Below, piece after piece: positions 41,707 through 50,599 of a stretch of 64,000 bases of DNA. Made by a program: the position numbers and the translations under genes. A model generated the notes under the pieces. That model worked only from the letters and a program-made list of their open reading frames with translations, was not told where the DNA came from and ran no database searches. Within the stretch, counting starts at the first letter, position 1; each line of letters starts with the position of its first letter. The DNA is from Janibacter sp. DB-40 (GTDB lineage Bacteria > Actinomycetota > Actinomycetes > Actinomycetales > Dermatophilaceae): NCBI RefSeq assembly GCF_029510815.1, contig NZ_CP120360.1:1426001-1490000 (forward strand), read 5' to 3'.

Positions 41707-42552
41707 TCAGTCGGGCACCACGTCGAAGGTGTCCGGGTCGGGACCGATCCGTCCGCTCGCACCCTGGTCGAGCGCGCTGACCTCGGCCATCTCCTCCCCG
41801 GACAGGACGAAGTCGAGGATCTCGAGGTTCTCCTGCATCCGCGCCCGGCGCATCGACTTCGGGAAGATGATGTGGTCGCGCTGGAGGTGCCACCGTAGGG
41901 CCACCTGGGAGGCGGTCTTGCCGTGGCGCTCGCCGATCCGGGTCAGGACCGCGTCGTCGATGACCTTCCCCTGGGCGATGGGCGACCACGCCTCGATGCG
42001 GATGTCGTGCTCGAGGGAGGCGCTGCGCGCCTGCTCGTTGCCGAAGTAGGGGTGCAGCTCGATCTGGTTCACCGCGGGCACCTCGCCGGTCTCGTCGATG
42101 ATCCGGGAGAGGTGCGCGGGCTGGAAGTTGCTGACCCCCACCGAGCGGGCGCGACCGTCCTCGCGGAAGCCGGTCAGGGTCCGCCAGGTGGAGACGAAGT
42201 CGCCGTCGTAGCGCGTGGGCAGCGGCCAGTGGATCAGGAAGAGGTCGACCCGGTCGGTCCCCAGGCGGCGCAGGGTCTCCTCGAAGGAGCGCTCGGCGTC
42301 AGCCGGCCGGTGGTTGCCGTTGTTCAGCTTGCTGGTGATGAAGAGTTCCTCGCGGGGGATGCCGCTCTCCGCGATCGCCTGTCCGACGCCCTCCTCGTTG
42401 CCGTACATCTGGGCGGTGTCGATGTGCCGGTAGCCGACCTCGAGCGCGGCGCGGACCGTCTCTGCCGTGTCCTCGGGCGGGACCTGGAAGACGCCGAAAC
42501 CGAGCTGGGGGATCGAGTGGCCGTCGTTGAGCTGGCTGGTGGGAATGTCCAT
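41707..42552 (-). CDS. Aldo/keto reductase
   Basis: 281 residues, NADPH-dependent carbonyl reductase of the 2,5-diketo-gluconate reductase-like group. The catalytic tetrad is D45, Y50, K75 and H107 (GYRHIDTAQMYGNEEGVG, LFITSKLNN, DLFLIHWPLPTRYD). Other family marks: SVGVSNFQPAHLSRI, VPAVNQIELHPYF, KSMRRARMQENLEI. Start ATG 42552 is chosen because the family begins at this point (DIPTSQLNDGHSIPQLGFG); no strong ribosome site is visible. The gene is divergent from a protein kinase, 104 bp apart. Physiological substrate unknown. Confidence 0.92.
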   Translation of the reverse strand: MDIPTSQLNDGHSIPQLGFGVFQVPPEDTAETVRAALEVGYRHIDTAQMYGNEEGVGQAIAESGIPREELFITSKLNNGNHRPADAERSFEETLRRLGTDRVDLFLIHWPLPTRYDGDFVSTWRTLTGFREDGRARSVGVSNFQPAHLSRIIDETGEVPAVNQIELHPYFGNEQARSASLEHDIRIEAWSPIAQGKVIDDAVLTRIGERHGKTASQVALRWHLQRDHIIFPKSMRRARMQENLEILDFVLSGEEMAEVSALDQGASGRIGPDPDTFDVVPD

Positions 42553-42656
42553 GGGTGGTACATCACCGGTTGCCGGCGATTCATTCCACGAGCGCGTCCG
42601 AGGAGGTATGTGGAAAACCTCACGGTGGGGGCCGGGCTCTCGGCCATCGTGGGGGT

Positions 42657-44320
42657 ATGGACGACATCCCGCCCGAGGTTCCCGGCTACCGCCTGACCGC
42701 ACTCCTGGGCACCGGCGCGACCTCCCGGGTGTGGCGCGCGCGACGTGAGGCCGACGACGAGCTCGTCGCCGTGAAGGTCCTGTCCGGTGTGGCCGGTGAG
42801 GAGGCGGTGCGCGAGTTCACCCTGCTGCAGCAGGCGGCGGGTGACCACGTGGTCACCCTCCACGAGGTCCTCGCCCTCGAGGGGCCGGAGGGCCCGGCGA
42901 CGGCCCTGGTCCTCGAGCTGCTCTCCGGGGGAGCCTGCGTGAGGTCGTCGCAGCGCGCGGCCACCTCACACCGGGGGAGACGGTCACGATCATCGCGCCC
43001 ATCGCCCGGGCCCTCGGCGGACTGCACGACCTGGGCATCGTCCACGGGGACCTCAGCCCCGGCAACGTCCTGCTCGCCTCCACCGGGCGGCCCACGCTGA
43101 GCGACCTGGGCTACTCGCGCCTCACCGGCGAGCCACCCGGCGAGGTCCACGGCACCGACGGCTACGTCGCGCCCGAGGTCCTCGAGGGCGGCGACCCCAC
43201 CCGCGGCAGCGACGTCCACGCCCTCGGCGCGCTGGCGTGGCTGTGCCTGACCGGCTCCCCGCCCGGACACGTCACCGAGCGTGCCGACCTGCAGGTCCTC
43301 GTCCCCGACGCCCCGGAGCTGGTCCGCGTGATCCAGGCGTGCCTCGTCAGCAGCCCGCCCGCCCGGCCCGAGGCCGACGAGGTCGCCCGCGCCGTCTTCG
43401 ACTCCACACGCGCCGAGCCGATCCGCATGACCTCGCCCGGCGATGTCGCCAGCGGCCTGACGCGCCGCATCCGCGAGTCGGCCGCCGCGGACTCCCTCGA
43501 GGTGCCGCAGTGGCAGCGGGAGCTCATGGCTGCGCCCGAGCCCACCCCGACCCGTCGCTGGTGGCAGCGCCGGCCCGGGACGAAGGGGGCGACCGCCCCG
43601 ACGCGATCGGCCCGGCATGCCTCACCGGGGCCCGTCACGGCACCGGCTGCCCGTGGGAGGCGTGCGGCACATGTGGGGCATGGCAGGCGTGGCGCGCGTG
43701 GCGCGCCGGCGGTACGTGAGGCCCCGCTGAGCCCACCCCGGGCGATCGCCCGGGACGCCGCGGAGCGATCGGTATCGGCCCGGGTGGGTCTCGTCGTCGC
43801 CGTTGCGATCGGTCTCGTCCTCGTGGGCCTCGTGCCCTGGCAGCTCTCGAGCGCAGGCGACGCCAGGGGCGGGGCGACCCACGAGACGACGGTGGCCGCG
43901 GACGGCGCGGAGCAGGCGGCGACCGGGGTCCGCACCGACAGGTCGGCCCCGCGGACCGCGCCGACGCAGCTGGCCCGCGAGCTGACCGCCCTGCGGGAGC
44001 AGATGGTCCGCGACCTGGACACCGGTGTGCTCGAGCGGCTCGACGCGCCCGGCTCCCCGGCCGCCGAGCAGGACCGCAAGCTGATCGAGACGCTCACCGC
44101 CAGCGGCTCGCGCTACCGCGGTGTCGACCTGGCCGTGCGCTCGGCGCAGCTGGAGCGGGCCGGGGGACGGGTCGCGGTACTGCGGATGACCAGCGATGCC
44201 GCTGCCTACACCGTCGCCGGCCCGGAGGGGGAGGAGCAGCATCCGGGGTCGCACGGTCAGCAGGTCGAGCTCGTGCTCGTCTGGGACACCGGAGCGTGGC
44301 GGGTGCGGGAGGTGCGGTGA
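42657..44320 (+). pseudogene. Membrane Ser/Thr protein kinase (PknB-like) with an apparent one-base frameshift
   Basis: ATG 42657 opens MDDIPPEVPGYRLTALLGTG with the Gly-rich loop and K40 (VAVK). The frame breaks at a five-G run (42927-42931): adding one G gives LELLSGGSLREVVAARGHLT and continues through catalytic loop IVHGDLSPGNVLL, LSDLGYSRL (DLG for DFG), GTDGYVAPEVLEGG and GSDVHALGALAWLCLTG. The C-terminal half has a Pro/Arg/Ala-rich linker, one membrane span (VGLVVAVAIGLVLVGLVPWQ) and an extracytoplasmic domain ending VWDTGAWRVREVR. If intact it would be a ~555-residue receptor-type kinase. As called, it is truncated inside the N-lobe. HGD replaces the usual HRD, a known variant. Sequencing under-call or real inactivation are both possible. 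Confidence 0.8.
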
Positions 44321-44323
44321 GGG

Positions 44324-45232
44324 TCAGTCGCGGGGGAAGAGCCAGTCCATCGCGTCGTCGAGGCGCGGGTGGGCGTGCTCGAAGCCGGCCTGCTGGAGCC
44401 GCTCGGGGATGATCCTGGCGGAGGCGAGCACCTCGTCGGCGAACTCGCCGAGGGCAGCGCGGATCGCCGTGCGCGGCGTCGGCACGAGGGCCGGGCGGTG
44501 CAGCCGTCTGCCGAGTGCCCGGGCCAGCTCGCGCTGGCGCACGGGGTGCGGCGCGGTGACGTTCACCGGGCCGGTGATCGAGTCGTCCTCGATCAGTCGG
44601 GTGTAGGCGGCGATGGTGTCGGCGAGGGTGATCCACGGCATGAACTGCCGTCCCGACCCCAGTGGCCCGCCGATGCCGAGCCGGCCGACGCGCAGCATCG
44701 GCGTCAGGGCTCCGCCGGTCCGGGTCAGGACGATGCCGGTGCGGGCGTGCGCGACGGGGATGCCCGCGTCCTTCGCCGGGGTGGTCGCACCCTCCCAGTC
44801 GCGCACGACGCCGGCCAGGAAGGTCGTCGCCGGCGTCGAGTGCTCGGTGAGGACCTCGTCGCCGCGATCGCCGTAGATGGCGATCCCGGATGCGGTCACC
44901 AGCCGGGTCGGTCCGGCGCCCTCGGCCAGCACCCGCGAGACCAGGTCGGTGCCGTCGACGCGTGACGCGTGGATCGTGGCCTTGTACTCCGGTGTCCAGC
45001 GGTGGTCGCCGACACCGGCTCCGGCCAGGTGCACGACCGTGTCGACGTCCGCGAGGTCTCCGGGAGTGAGGTGACCCGCGTCCGGGTTCCACCGACGTTC
45101 GTGGGGTTCGGTCGGTTCCCGGCGCACGAGGTGGAGGACGTCGTGGCCGCGCTCGCGCAGGGAACGCGACAGCGCGCCGCCGATCATGCCGGAGGAACCG
45201 GTGATGGCGACGCGCTGTCGGGATGTGGGCAT
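44324..45232 (-). CDS. TIGR01777-family NAD(P)-dependent epimerase/dehydratase
   Basis: 302 residues, SDR fold. The nucleotide motif ITGSSGMIGGALSRSLRERG is at ~8-27 and the family pattern RRWNPDAGHLTPGDLADVDT, VVHLAGAGVGDHRWTPEYKA, RLVTASGIAIYGDRGDEVLT, GRQFMPWITLADTIAAYTRL are clear; the C-terminus has the DUF1731 part (LVPTPRTAIRAALGEFADEV). The family is related to YfcH/SulA and its reaction is unsettled. ATG 45232 is preferred over the longer frame to 45301, because it lies 1 nt past the sucB stop, giving tight coupling in an lpd-sucB-epimerase order common in actinobacteria. Confidence 0.88.
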   Translation of the reverse strand: MPTSRQRVAITGSSGMIGGALSRSLRERGHDVLHLVRREPTEPHERRWNPDAGHLTPGDLADVDTVVHLAGAGVGDHRWTPEYKATIHASRVDGTDLVSRVLAEGAGPTRLVTASGIAIYGDRGDEVLTEHSTPATTFLAGVVRDWEGATTPAKDAGIPVAHARTGIVLTRTGGALTPMLRVGRLGIGGPLGSGRQFMPWITLADTIAAYTRLIEDDSITGPVNVTAPHPVRQRELARALGRRLHRPALVPTPRTAIRAALGEFADEVLASARIIPERLQQAGFEHAHPRLDDAMDWLFPRD

Positions 45233-45233
45233 G

Positions 45234-47159
45234 TCAGGCCTCGAAGTTGCCCTCCTCGAGACGGGCCTTGACGGTCCCGAGGAAACGAGCGGCATCGGCA
45301 CCGTCGACGACCCGGTGGTCGTAGGACATCGCCAGGTACATCATCGAGCGGATGGCGATGGTCTCGCCTCCGTCCTCCGAGTTGACGACGACCGGACGGC
45401 GCACGATCGACCCGGTGCCGAGCATGCCGACCTGCGGCTGGTTGAGGATCGGCGTGTCGAAGAGCGCCCCGCGGCTGCCGGTGTTGGTGATGGTGAAGGT
45501 GCCACCAGCCAGGTCGTCCGGCGTGATCTTCTTGTTGCGGGTGCGGTCGGCGACGTCCGCGATCGCGCGGGCGAGCCCGGCGAGGTTGAGGTCGCCGGCG
45601 TTCTTGACCACCGGGGTGATCAGACCGCCCTCGGTGTCCACGGCGATCGAGAGGTTCTCGTCCTTGTGGTAGACGATCTCCTCGTCCTCGACGCTGGCAT
45701 TGACACCGGGGTGCGCCTTGAGCGCCTCGGCCGTCGCCAGCGCGATGAACGGCAGGAACGACAACTTCGTGCCCTCGCGACGCTGGAACTCCGCCTTGGC
45801 GGCGTCCCGGACGCGCGAGACCTTGGTCATGTCGACCTCGACGACCGTGGTCAGCTGGGCGCTGACCTGCAGCGACTCCACCATCCGCTTGGCGATGACC
45901 TTGCGCAGGCGCGACATCGGCTCGCGGGTTCCGCGCTTGGACTGCGGGACGTTGGACTCCAGGCCCGCGGGGACGGCGGCGCCGTCAGCGGGTGCCGCCG
46001 GCGCGGATGCGGCCGGGGCCTCCTGCTCGGCCGGAGCAGCCTCCTGCGGCTGGTTCTTCGCCTTGGCGGCGTCGAGGACGTCCTGCTTGCGGATGCGACC
46101 ACCGATGCCGGTGCCCTCGATCTGCGCGAGGTCGATGTCGTTGTCCGCGGCGAGCTTGCGCACCAGCGGCGTGACGTAGGCGGCGGCGTCGGAGGGGCCA
46201 CCGCTCGAGGACTCCTTCTTGGGCTCCTCGGCCTTGGGCTCGGGCTTGGAGTCCTTCTTGGGCTCCTCGGCCTTCGGCTCGGGCTTGGAGTCCTTCTTGG
46301 GCTCCTCGGCCTTCGGCTCGGGCTTGGAGTCCTTCTTGGGCTCCTCGGCCTTCGGCTCGGGCTTGGACTCCTTCTTGGGCTCCTCGGCCTTCGGCTCGGG
46401 CTTCGGCTCCTTCTTGGACTCCTCGGCCTTCGGCTCCTCCGCGGGGGCGGATCCGCCACCGGAGCCACCGACGATCGCGAGGTCGGCGCCGACCTCCACG
46501 GTCTGGTCCTCCTCGACGAGGATCTTGGTCAGCGTGCCGGCCACGGGGGAGGGGATCTCGGTGTCGACCTTGTCGGTGGAGACCTCGAGCAGGGGCTCGT
46601 CGACCTCGACCTCGTCGCCCTCGGACTTCAGCCACCGCGAGATGGTGCCCTCGGTGACCGACTCACCCAGCGCGGGCATCGAGACTGTCGTCCCGTCGCC
46701 ACCGTCACCGGACGACTTCTCCGCGGCGGGCGCGGACTCCGTCTCCTCGGACTCCTCGGAGGACTCAGACTCCTCGGAGGACTCGGACTGCTCCGGCTCC
46801 TCCTCGGAGGGCTCCTCGGAGGGCTCCTCGTCAGCGGACTCCTCGGGCTCCGACTCGGACGACTCGGTCTCCTCGTCCTCGGACTCGTCGGTGGAGTCGT
46901 CGCCGGACGAGGCCGGGGCGTCACCGTCACCGATGACCGCGAGGTCGGCTCCGACCTCGACGGTGTCGTCCTCCTCGGCAAGGATCTCCTGGATCGTCCC
47001 CGCCACGGGCGAGGGGATCTCGGTGTCGACCTTGTCGGTGGAGACCTCGAGCAGAGGCTCATCCACCTCGACCGTGTCACCGACGTTCTTGAGCCATCGC
47101 GTCACGGTGCCCTCGGTCACGGACTCACCCAGCGCCGGCATGGTCACCCGCTCAGACAT
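45234..47159 (-). CDS. sucB: 2-oxoglutarate dehydrogenase E2, dihydrolipoamide succinyltransferase, with two lipoyl domains
   Basis: 641 residues. Two near-identical lipoyl domains (~1-78 and ~157-233) carry the lipoylation lysines K43 and K197 in [14 protein letters not shown]. The first linker (~80-150) is almost all Glu/Ser/Asp; the second (~243-318) is a 13-residue repeat of the type [13 protein letters not shown], five full copies and a part. The E3-binding domain is ~328-366 ([20 protein letters not shown]) and the catalytic domain follows, with the active-site His in [16 protein letters not shown] near 616. It is the acyl-transfer core of the 2-oxoglutarate (or shared 2-oxoacid) dehydrogenase. 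The client relation to LipA/LipB and E3 (Lpd) encoded nearby is plain. Confidence 0.95.
   Translation of the reverse strand: MSERVTMPALGESVTEGTVTRWLKNVGDTVEVDEPLLEVSTDKVDTEIPSPVAGTIQEILAEEDDTVEVGADLAVIGDGDAPASSGDDSTDESEDEETESSESEPEESADEEPSEEPSEEEPEQSESSEESESSEESEETESAPAAEKSSGDGGDGTTVSMPALGESVTEGTISRWLKSEGDEVEVDEPLLEVSTDKVDTEIPSPVAGTLTKILVEEDQTVEVGADLAIVGGSGGGSAPAEEPKAEESKKEPKPEPKAEEPKKESKPEPKAEEPKKDSKPEPKAEEPKKDSKPEPKAEEPKKDSKPEPKAEEPKKESSSGGPSDAAAYVTPLVRKLAADNDIDLAQIEGTGIGGRIRKQDVLDAAKAKNQPQEAAPAEQEAPAASAPAAPADGAAVPAGLESNVPQSKRGTREPMSRLRKVIAKRMVESLQVSAQLTTVVEVDMTKVSRVRDAAKAEFQRREGTKLSFLPFIALATAEALKAHPGVNASVEDEEIVYHKDENLSIAVDTEGGLITPVVKNAGDLNLAGLARAIADVADRTRNKKITPDDLAGGTFTITNTGSRGALFDTPILNQPQVGMLGTGSIVRRPVVVNSEDGGETIAIRSMMYLAMSYDHRVVDGADAARFLGTVKARLEEGNFEA
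46206..46433 (-). repeat. 39-bp tandem repeats in the sucB linker
   Basis: In-frame tandem copies of 39 bp encode a Lys/Glu/Pro-rich 13-mer, PKAEEPKK(D/E)SKPE: about five full copies and one partial. Three adjacent central copies are nearly identical at the DNA level, implying recent expansion or contraction; copy number is likely to vary between strains and to be error-prone in assembly. Confidence 0.9.
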
Positions 47160-47299
47160 GCGCCTCTGCTCCTTCTATCGAGATGGGATACGTCACAGAC
47201 TCTCATGAGTCCTTGTCCAGATGGTTCACGGGCTCGCCATGTATCGGCCCGATCCCGACGTCGCCGCAGGACGGGGCGGACCGCGGCCCGACGCACCCG

Positions 47300-47320
47300 C
47301 ACCCGGGCACTGCCCGGGTG
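47300..47320 (-). terminator. Hairpin between lpd and sucB
   Basis: CACCCGGGCA (47300-47309), one base, TGCCCGGGTG (47311-47320): a perfect dyad that would fold with an ~8-bp stem. It lies ~60 bp past the lpd stop in the 219-bp gap 47160-47378. The remainder of that gap shows no gene and presumably carries the sucB promoter. Confidence 0.6.
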
Positions 47321-47378
47321 GGTGGAGCAGGTCTCGGTGCTCATGTGTCTCCGCGTCGCTCGTGTGTTGCCGTACAGC

Positions 47379-48788
47379 CTATGCGTGCGCGTGCAGCGGT
47401 CGTCCAGCGGCGAGCATGGCGGCTTCGCCGAGCGCCTCGCTCTGGGTGGGGTGGGCGTGCACCAGCGGGGTGATGTCCTCCGGGTGGGCCTCCCACCCGA
47501 CGGCCAGCTGGGCCTCGCTGATCAGCTCGCTGACGCCGAGGCCGATCATGTGCACACCGAGCACCGGGCCGTCCTTCTCGCGCACCAGGGTGACCGATCC
47601 GCTGGCGCCCCGGATGAGGCTGCGGCCGTTGCCGCCCAAGGGATACGTGACCGTCTCCACCTCGCGGCCCTCGCCCAGAACCCCCTTCGCACCGTCCGCG
47701 GTGAGCCCGACCGAGGCGATCTCCGGGTCGCTGTAGGTGACCTTGGGGACGGTCACGTCCTCGACCGGCGCGGGCTCGAGGCCGGCGACGTCCTCGGCGA
47801 CGAAGATGCCGTGGGCGAAGCCGCGGTGGGCCAGCTGCGGTCCCGGGACGAGGTCACCGACCGCGCGCACGCCGTCGACATTCGTGCGCAGCCGCTCGTC
47901 GGTGGGCACGAAGCCACGCTCGGTCGCGACCCCGGCGTCCTCCAGGCCGGTGCCCTCGCTGCGCGGACCGCGCCCGACGGCGACGAGGACGAGGTCGACC
48001 TCCAGCGGGTCGCCCTCCTCGAGGTGGACGACGGCGCGTGAGTCGTCGGCGTCGACCGAGGAGACCTTGGTGGAGGTGAGGGTCTTGATCTTGCGCTTCT
48101 TGAACTCGCGGGTGAGCTGCTTGGAGATCGCCGGCTCCTCGCCGGCGACGATTCGGTCGAGCGCCTCGACGATCGTCACCTCGGCGCCGAAACTGCGCAG
48201 CATCGAGGCGAACTCCACGCCGATGACCCCGCCACCGAGGACGGCCACCCGCTGCGGGATCTCGGCGAGACTCATCGCCCGGTCGCTCGTCATCACCCGC
48301 GGTCCGAGCTCGATGCCGGGGATGGTCTTCGCGTAGGAGCCGGTGGCCAGCACCACCGTCGTCCCGGTGACCTCACGGGTTCCCTCCGAGGTCTCGACGG
48401 AGACGGTGTGGGCGTCCACGAGGCGCCCCCGGCCCGTGACGACCTCGATGTCGGCCTGCCCGATGAGGCCGGTCAGACCCTTGTACAGCTGCCCGACGAT
48501 CTTGTCCTTGCGGGCGTGCAGCGCCTCAGTGTCGATCCCCTCGAAGGTGGTGCGCACCCCGTGCGCGGCCCCGTTGCGTGCCCCGTCGGCGATCTCGGCC
48601 GCGTGCAGCAGCGCCTTCGTCGGGATGCACCCGCGGTGCAGGCAGGTCCCGCCGATCTTGTCCTCCTCCACGAGAGCGACCTTCAGGTCGAGCTGGGCCG
48701 CGCGCAGGGCGCAGGCATAGCCGCCGCTGCCGGCGCCGAGGATGACGAGGTCGAAGGGGGACGAGGTCGAGGTCGTGGGGTCGGCCAC
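47379..48788 (-). CDS. lpd: Dihydrolipoyl dehydrogenase (E3)
   Basis: 469 residues from GTG 48788, supported by AAAGGAG 6 nt upstream; the longer frame to 48824 has no such site. FAD motif VILGAGSGGYACALRAA, redox disulfide GGTCLHRGCIPTKALL, NAD motif RVAVLGGGVIGVEFA, GVRAVGDLVPGPQLAHRGF and the C-terminal His-Glu pair in AHPTQSEALGEA. It reoxidises lipoyl groups of E2 proteins and of the glycine-cleavage H protein, so it serves both SucB and the GcvT pathway whose gene is nearby. A six-bp dyad (48817-48835) lies just before the start. Confidence 0.96.
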   Translation of the reverse strand: MADPTTSTSSPFDLVILGAGSGGYACALRAAQLDLKVALVEEDKIGGTCLHRGCIPTKALLHAAEIADGARNGAAHGVRTTFEGIDTEALHARKDKIVGQLYKGLTGLIGQADIEVVTGRGRLVDAHTVSVETSEGTREVTGTTVVLATGSYAKTIPGIELGPRVMTSDRAMSLAEIPQRVAVLGGGVIGVEFASMLRSFGAEVTIVEALDRIVAGEEPAISKQLTREFKKRKIKTLTSTKVSSVDADDSRAVVHLEEGDPLEVDLVLVAVGRGPRSEGTGLEDAGVATERGFVPTDERLRTNVDGVRAVGDLVPGPQLAHRGFAHGIFVAEDVAGLEPAPVEDVTVPKVTYSDPEIASVGLTADGAKGVLGEGREVETVTYPLGGNGRSLIRGASGSVTLVREKDGPVLGVHMIGLGVSELISEAQLAVGWEAHPEDITPLVHAHPTQSEALGEAAMLAAGRPLHAHA

Positions 48789-48865
48789 GGGGTGCTCCTT
48801 TGCATGGACTGTGTCCGGGGTCACGGACGGACCCCAGCGTAAGGGGTCGGTGCACGAGGAGCGGA

Positions 48866-48972
48866 CGCAGGACGAGGGTGGCCCGACTCAGGCCGACGTC
48901 CGCACCGTGCACCCGGGTGAGGGGTGCACGGTGTCGTGCGGACGTCGCGCCAAGGGCCACCCTCGTCCTGCG
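48866..48972. repeat. 107-nt near-perfect long hairpin between pepA and lpd
   Basis: The outer arms 48866-48884 and 48954-48972 are a perfect 19-bp inverted repeat (CGCAGGACGAGGGTGGCCC). Inside, 48894-48905 pairs with 48936-48947 (12 bp) and 48906-48914 pairs with 48922-48930 (9 bp), with a 5-nt bulge (GTGTC) and a 7-nt loop. In all 40 base pairs. It fills most of the 219-bp gap 48789-49007, which holds no gene. It may be the pepA terminator, a stable small RNA, or a miniature mobile-element remnant. Confidence 0.85.
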
Positions 48973-49007
48973 GGAGGGACCGAACCCGGTCCGGGACGGA
49001 GGGGAGG

Positions 49008-50516
49008 TCAGGCCAGGGAGGCGATGTGCTCCAGGAGGGTGCCGACGGCGACGCCGGTGCCGCCCTTGGGCACGTGGCCCCACGGGCTGCCCTCGTTGAA
49101 GGACGGGCCGGCGATGTCCAGGTGCGCCCAGGGGATGGTGTTGCCCTTCGCGTCCTTGGCGAACTCCTGCAGGAACAGGCCCGCCGTCAGCGCGCCGCCC
49201 ATGCGGTCACCTTTGTGGGCGATGTCGGCCACCGCGGAGTCGAGCGTCGGGCGCAGGTCGGTCGGCAGCGGCAGGGGCCAGCTCGGCTCGTCGGCGCGCT
49301 CGGCCGCGCTGGTGATCGACTGGCGGACCGTGTCGTCGTTGCCCATGACGCCGAAGATCTTCGGGCCGAGGGCGACGACGCAGGCACCGGTGAGGGTGGC
49401 GACGTCGAGGATCTGGTCGGGGCCGGACTCGGCGGCCAGGCACATGCCGTCGGCGAGGACCATGCGGCCCTCGGCGTCGGTGTCCAGGATCTCCACGGTC
49501 GTGCCGTTGCGCATGGTGACGACGTCACTGGGGCGCTGGGCGTTGGCGCCGGGCATGTTCTCCGCGAGGCAGAGGTAGCCGGTCACGGCCACGGGCAGAC
49601 CGAGCTCGGCAGCGGCGACGACGGTCGCGGCCACCGCGGCTGCGCCGGCCATGTCGGACTTCATCGTCAGCATGCCCGCGGAGGGCTTGAGGCACACGCC
49701 ACCGGTGTCGAAGGTGATGCCCTTGCCGACCAGCGCGACGTGGGGGACCTTCTTCGAGCGGGGTGCGTAGGAGAGGGTGACGATCCGCGGCGGTCGCGTG
49801 CTGCCCTGGCCGACACCGGTGATGCCGCCGAAGCCGCCGTCGGCCAGCGCCTTCTCGTCGAGGACCTTGACGGTGAGCTTGCCGGGGGAGGCCTTCGCGA
49901 CCTGCTGCACGGTCTCGGCGAAGGACTGCGGGTAGAGCAGGTTGGGCGCGGTGTTGACCAGGTCGCGGGCCCAGGAGACGTTGCGCGAGACGGTGGTGGC
50001 GTGCTCGATGACGTCCTTGGGCGAGGCCTTGCGGTCGAGGTCGGAGAAGACGGTGATCTCCCGGTCGGCCTGCTCATCCTCGGTCGACTTGTGCGCGGTG
50101 AAGGTGTACGCGCCGGACGCGGCACCCTCGGCGATGGCGGCCAGCTCGGCCGCATCGTCGTGGGGGAGGGCGATCGCCACGGAGCCCTTGCCGGCGGTCC
50201 GCACGGCCGCACCGGCAGCACGACGAAGGGAGTCCGAGCCGGGCCGGCCCCCGTCCGCCGCGGTGTCCTTCCCGAGGCCGACGAGGACGACGGCGTCCGC
50301 CTTGAGTCCGGGGACGGCCGGGACGACGGTCGTGCTGGCGACCTTGGCGTCGACGGAGAGCGAGGGCAGGACGGCGTCCAGGTGCTTGGCGGCGGTCTTC
50401 GGCAGGGCGGACGAGGCACGCACGGCCACCTCGTCCCCGGAGCCGACGACGCCGATCACCAGGGATCGGCCGGACCAGGCGGAGTAGGAGCGAGTGCCGA
50501 GCATCAACGTGGTCAC
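49008..50516 (-). CDS. pepA: Leucyl aminopeptidase (M17)
   Basis: 502 residues from GTG 50516 (VTTLMLGTRSYSAW). The catalytic half is M17: LVGKGITFDTGGVCLKPSAG, MKSDMAGAAAVAAT, and the signature EILDTDAEGRMVLADGMCLA with metal ligands; GDRMGGALTAGLFLQEF and AHLDIAGPSF close it. A dinuclear-metal cytosolic exopeptidase acting as a hexamer. It is divergent from gcvT, 83 bp apart, and upstream of lpd on the same strand, with a long hairpin between. Confidence 0.95.
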   Translation of the reverse strand: MTTLMLGTRSYSAWSGRSLVIGVVGSGDEVAVRASSALPKTAAKHLDAVLPSLSVDAKVASTTVVPAVPGLKADAVVLVGLGKDTAADGGRPGSDSLRRAAGAAVRTAGKGSVAIALPHDDAAELAAIAEGAASGAYTFTAHKSTEDEQADREITVFSDLDRKASPKDVIEHATTVSRNVSWARDLVNTAPNLLYPQSFAETVQQVAKASPGKLTVKVLDEKALADGGFGGITGVGQGSTRPPRIVTLSYAPRSKKVPHVALVGKGITFDTGGVCLKPSAGMLTMKSDMAGAAAVAATVVAAAELGLPVAVTGYLCLAENMPGANAQRPSDVVTMRNGTTVEILDTDAEGRMVLADGMCLAAESGPDQILDVATLTGACVVALGPKIFGVMGNDDTVRQSITSAAERADEPSWPLPLPTDLRPTLDSAVADIAHKGDRMGGALTAGLFLQEFAKDAKGNTIPWAHLDIAGPSFNEGSPWGHVPKGGTGVAVGTLLEHIASLA

Positions 50517-50586
50517 GTCGGGGGAACCTTTCGGTCGTGTCTTGGTGGTCGTGCCAACAGGGAGGCTATCCCGTAGGGCGAGACGG

Positions 50587-50592
50587 TAGCGT
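50587..50592 (+). promoter_or_regulatory. Leaderless -10 element of gcvT
   Basis: TAGCGT lies exactly 7 nt before the ATG at 50600, placing the expected transcription start on the start codon. The only other space is 70 bp of divergent promoter shared with pepA, too short for a glycine riboswitch. Confidence 0.6.
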
Positions 50593-50599
50593 GCGTCAC

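Noticed and set aside
45186..48041. A 951-codon plus-strand frame with long Leu/Gly repeats opposite sucB and lpd
   Set aside because: The repeats are simply the reverse complement of the sucB linker repeats. Both minus-strand genes have complete family motifs, so this is a shadow.
50517..50599. Possible glycine riboswitch upstream of gcvT
   Set aside because: The whole divergent gap is 83 bp and the gcvT -10 sits 7 nt before the start codon, so there is no leader.
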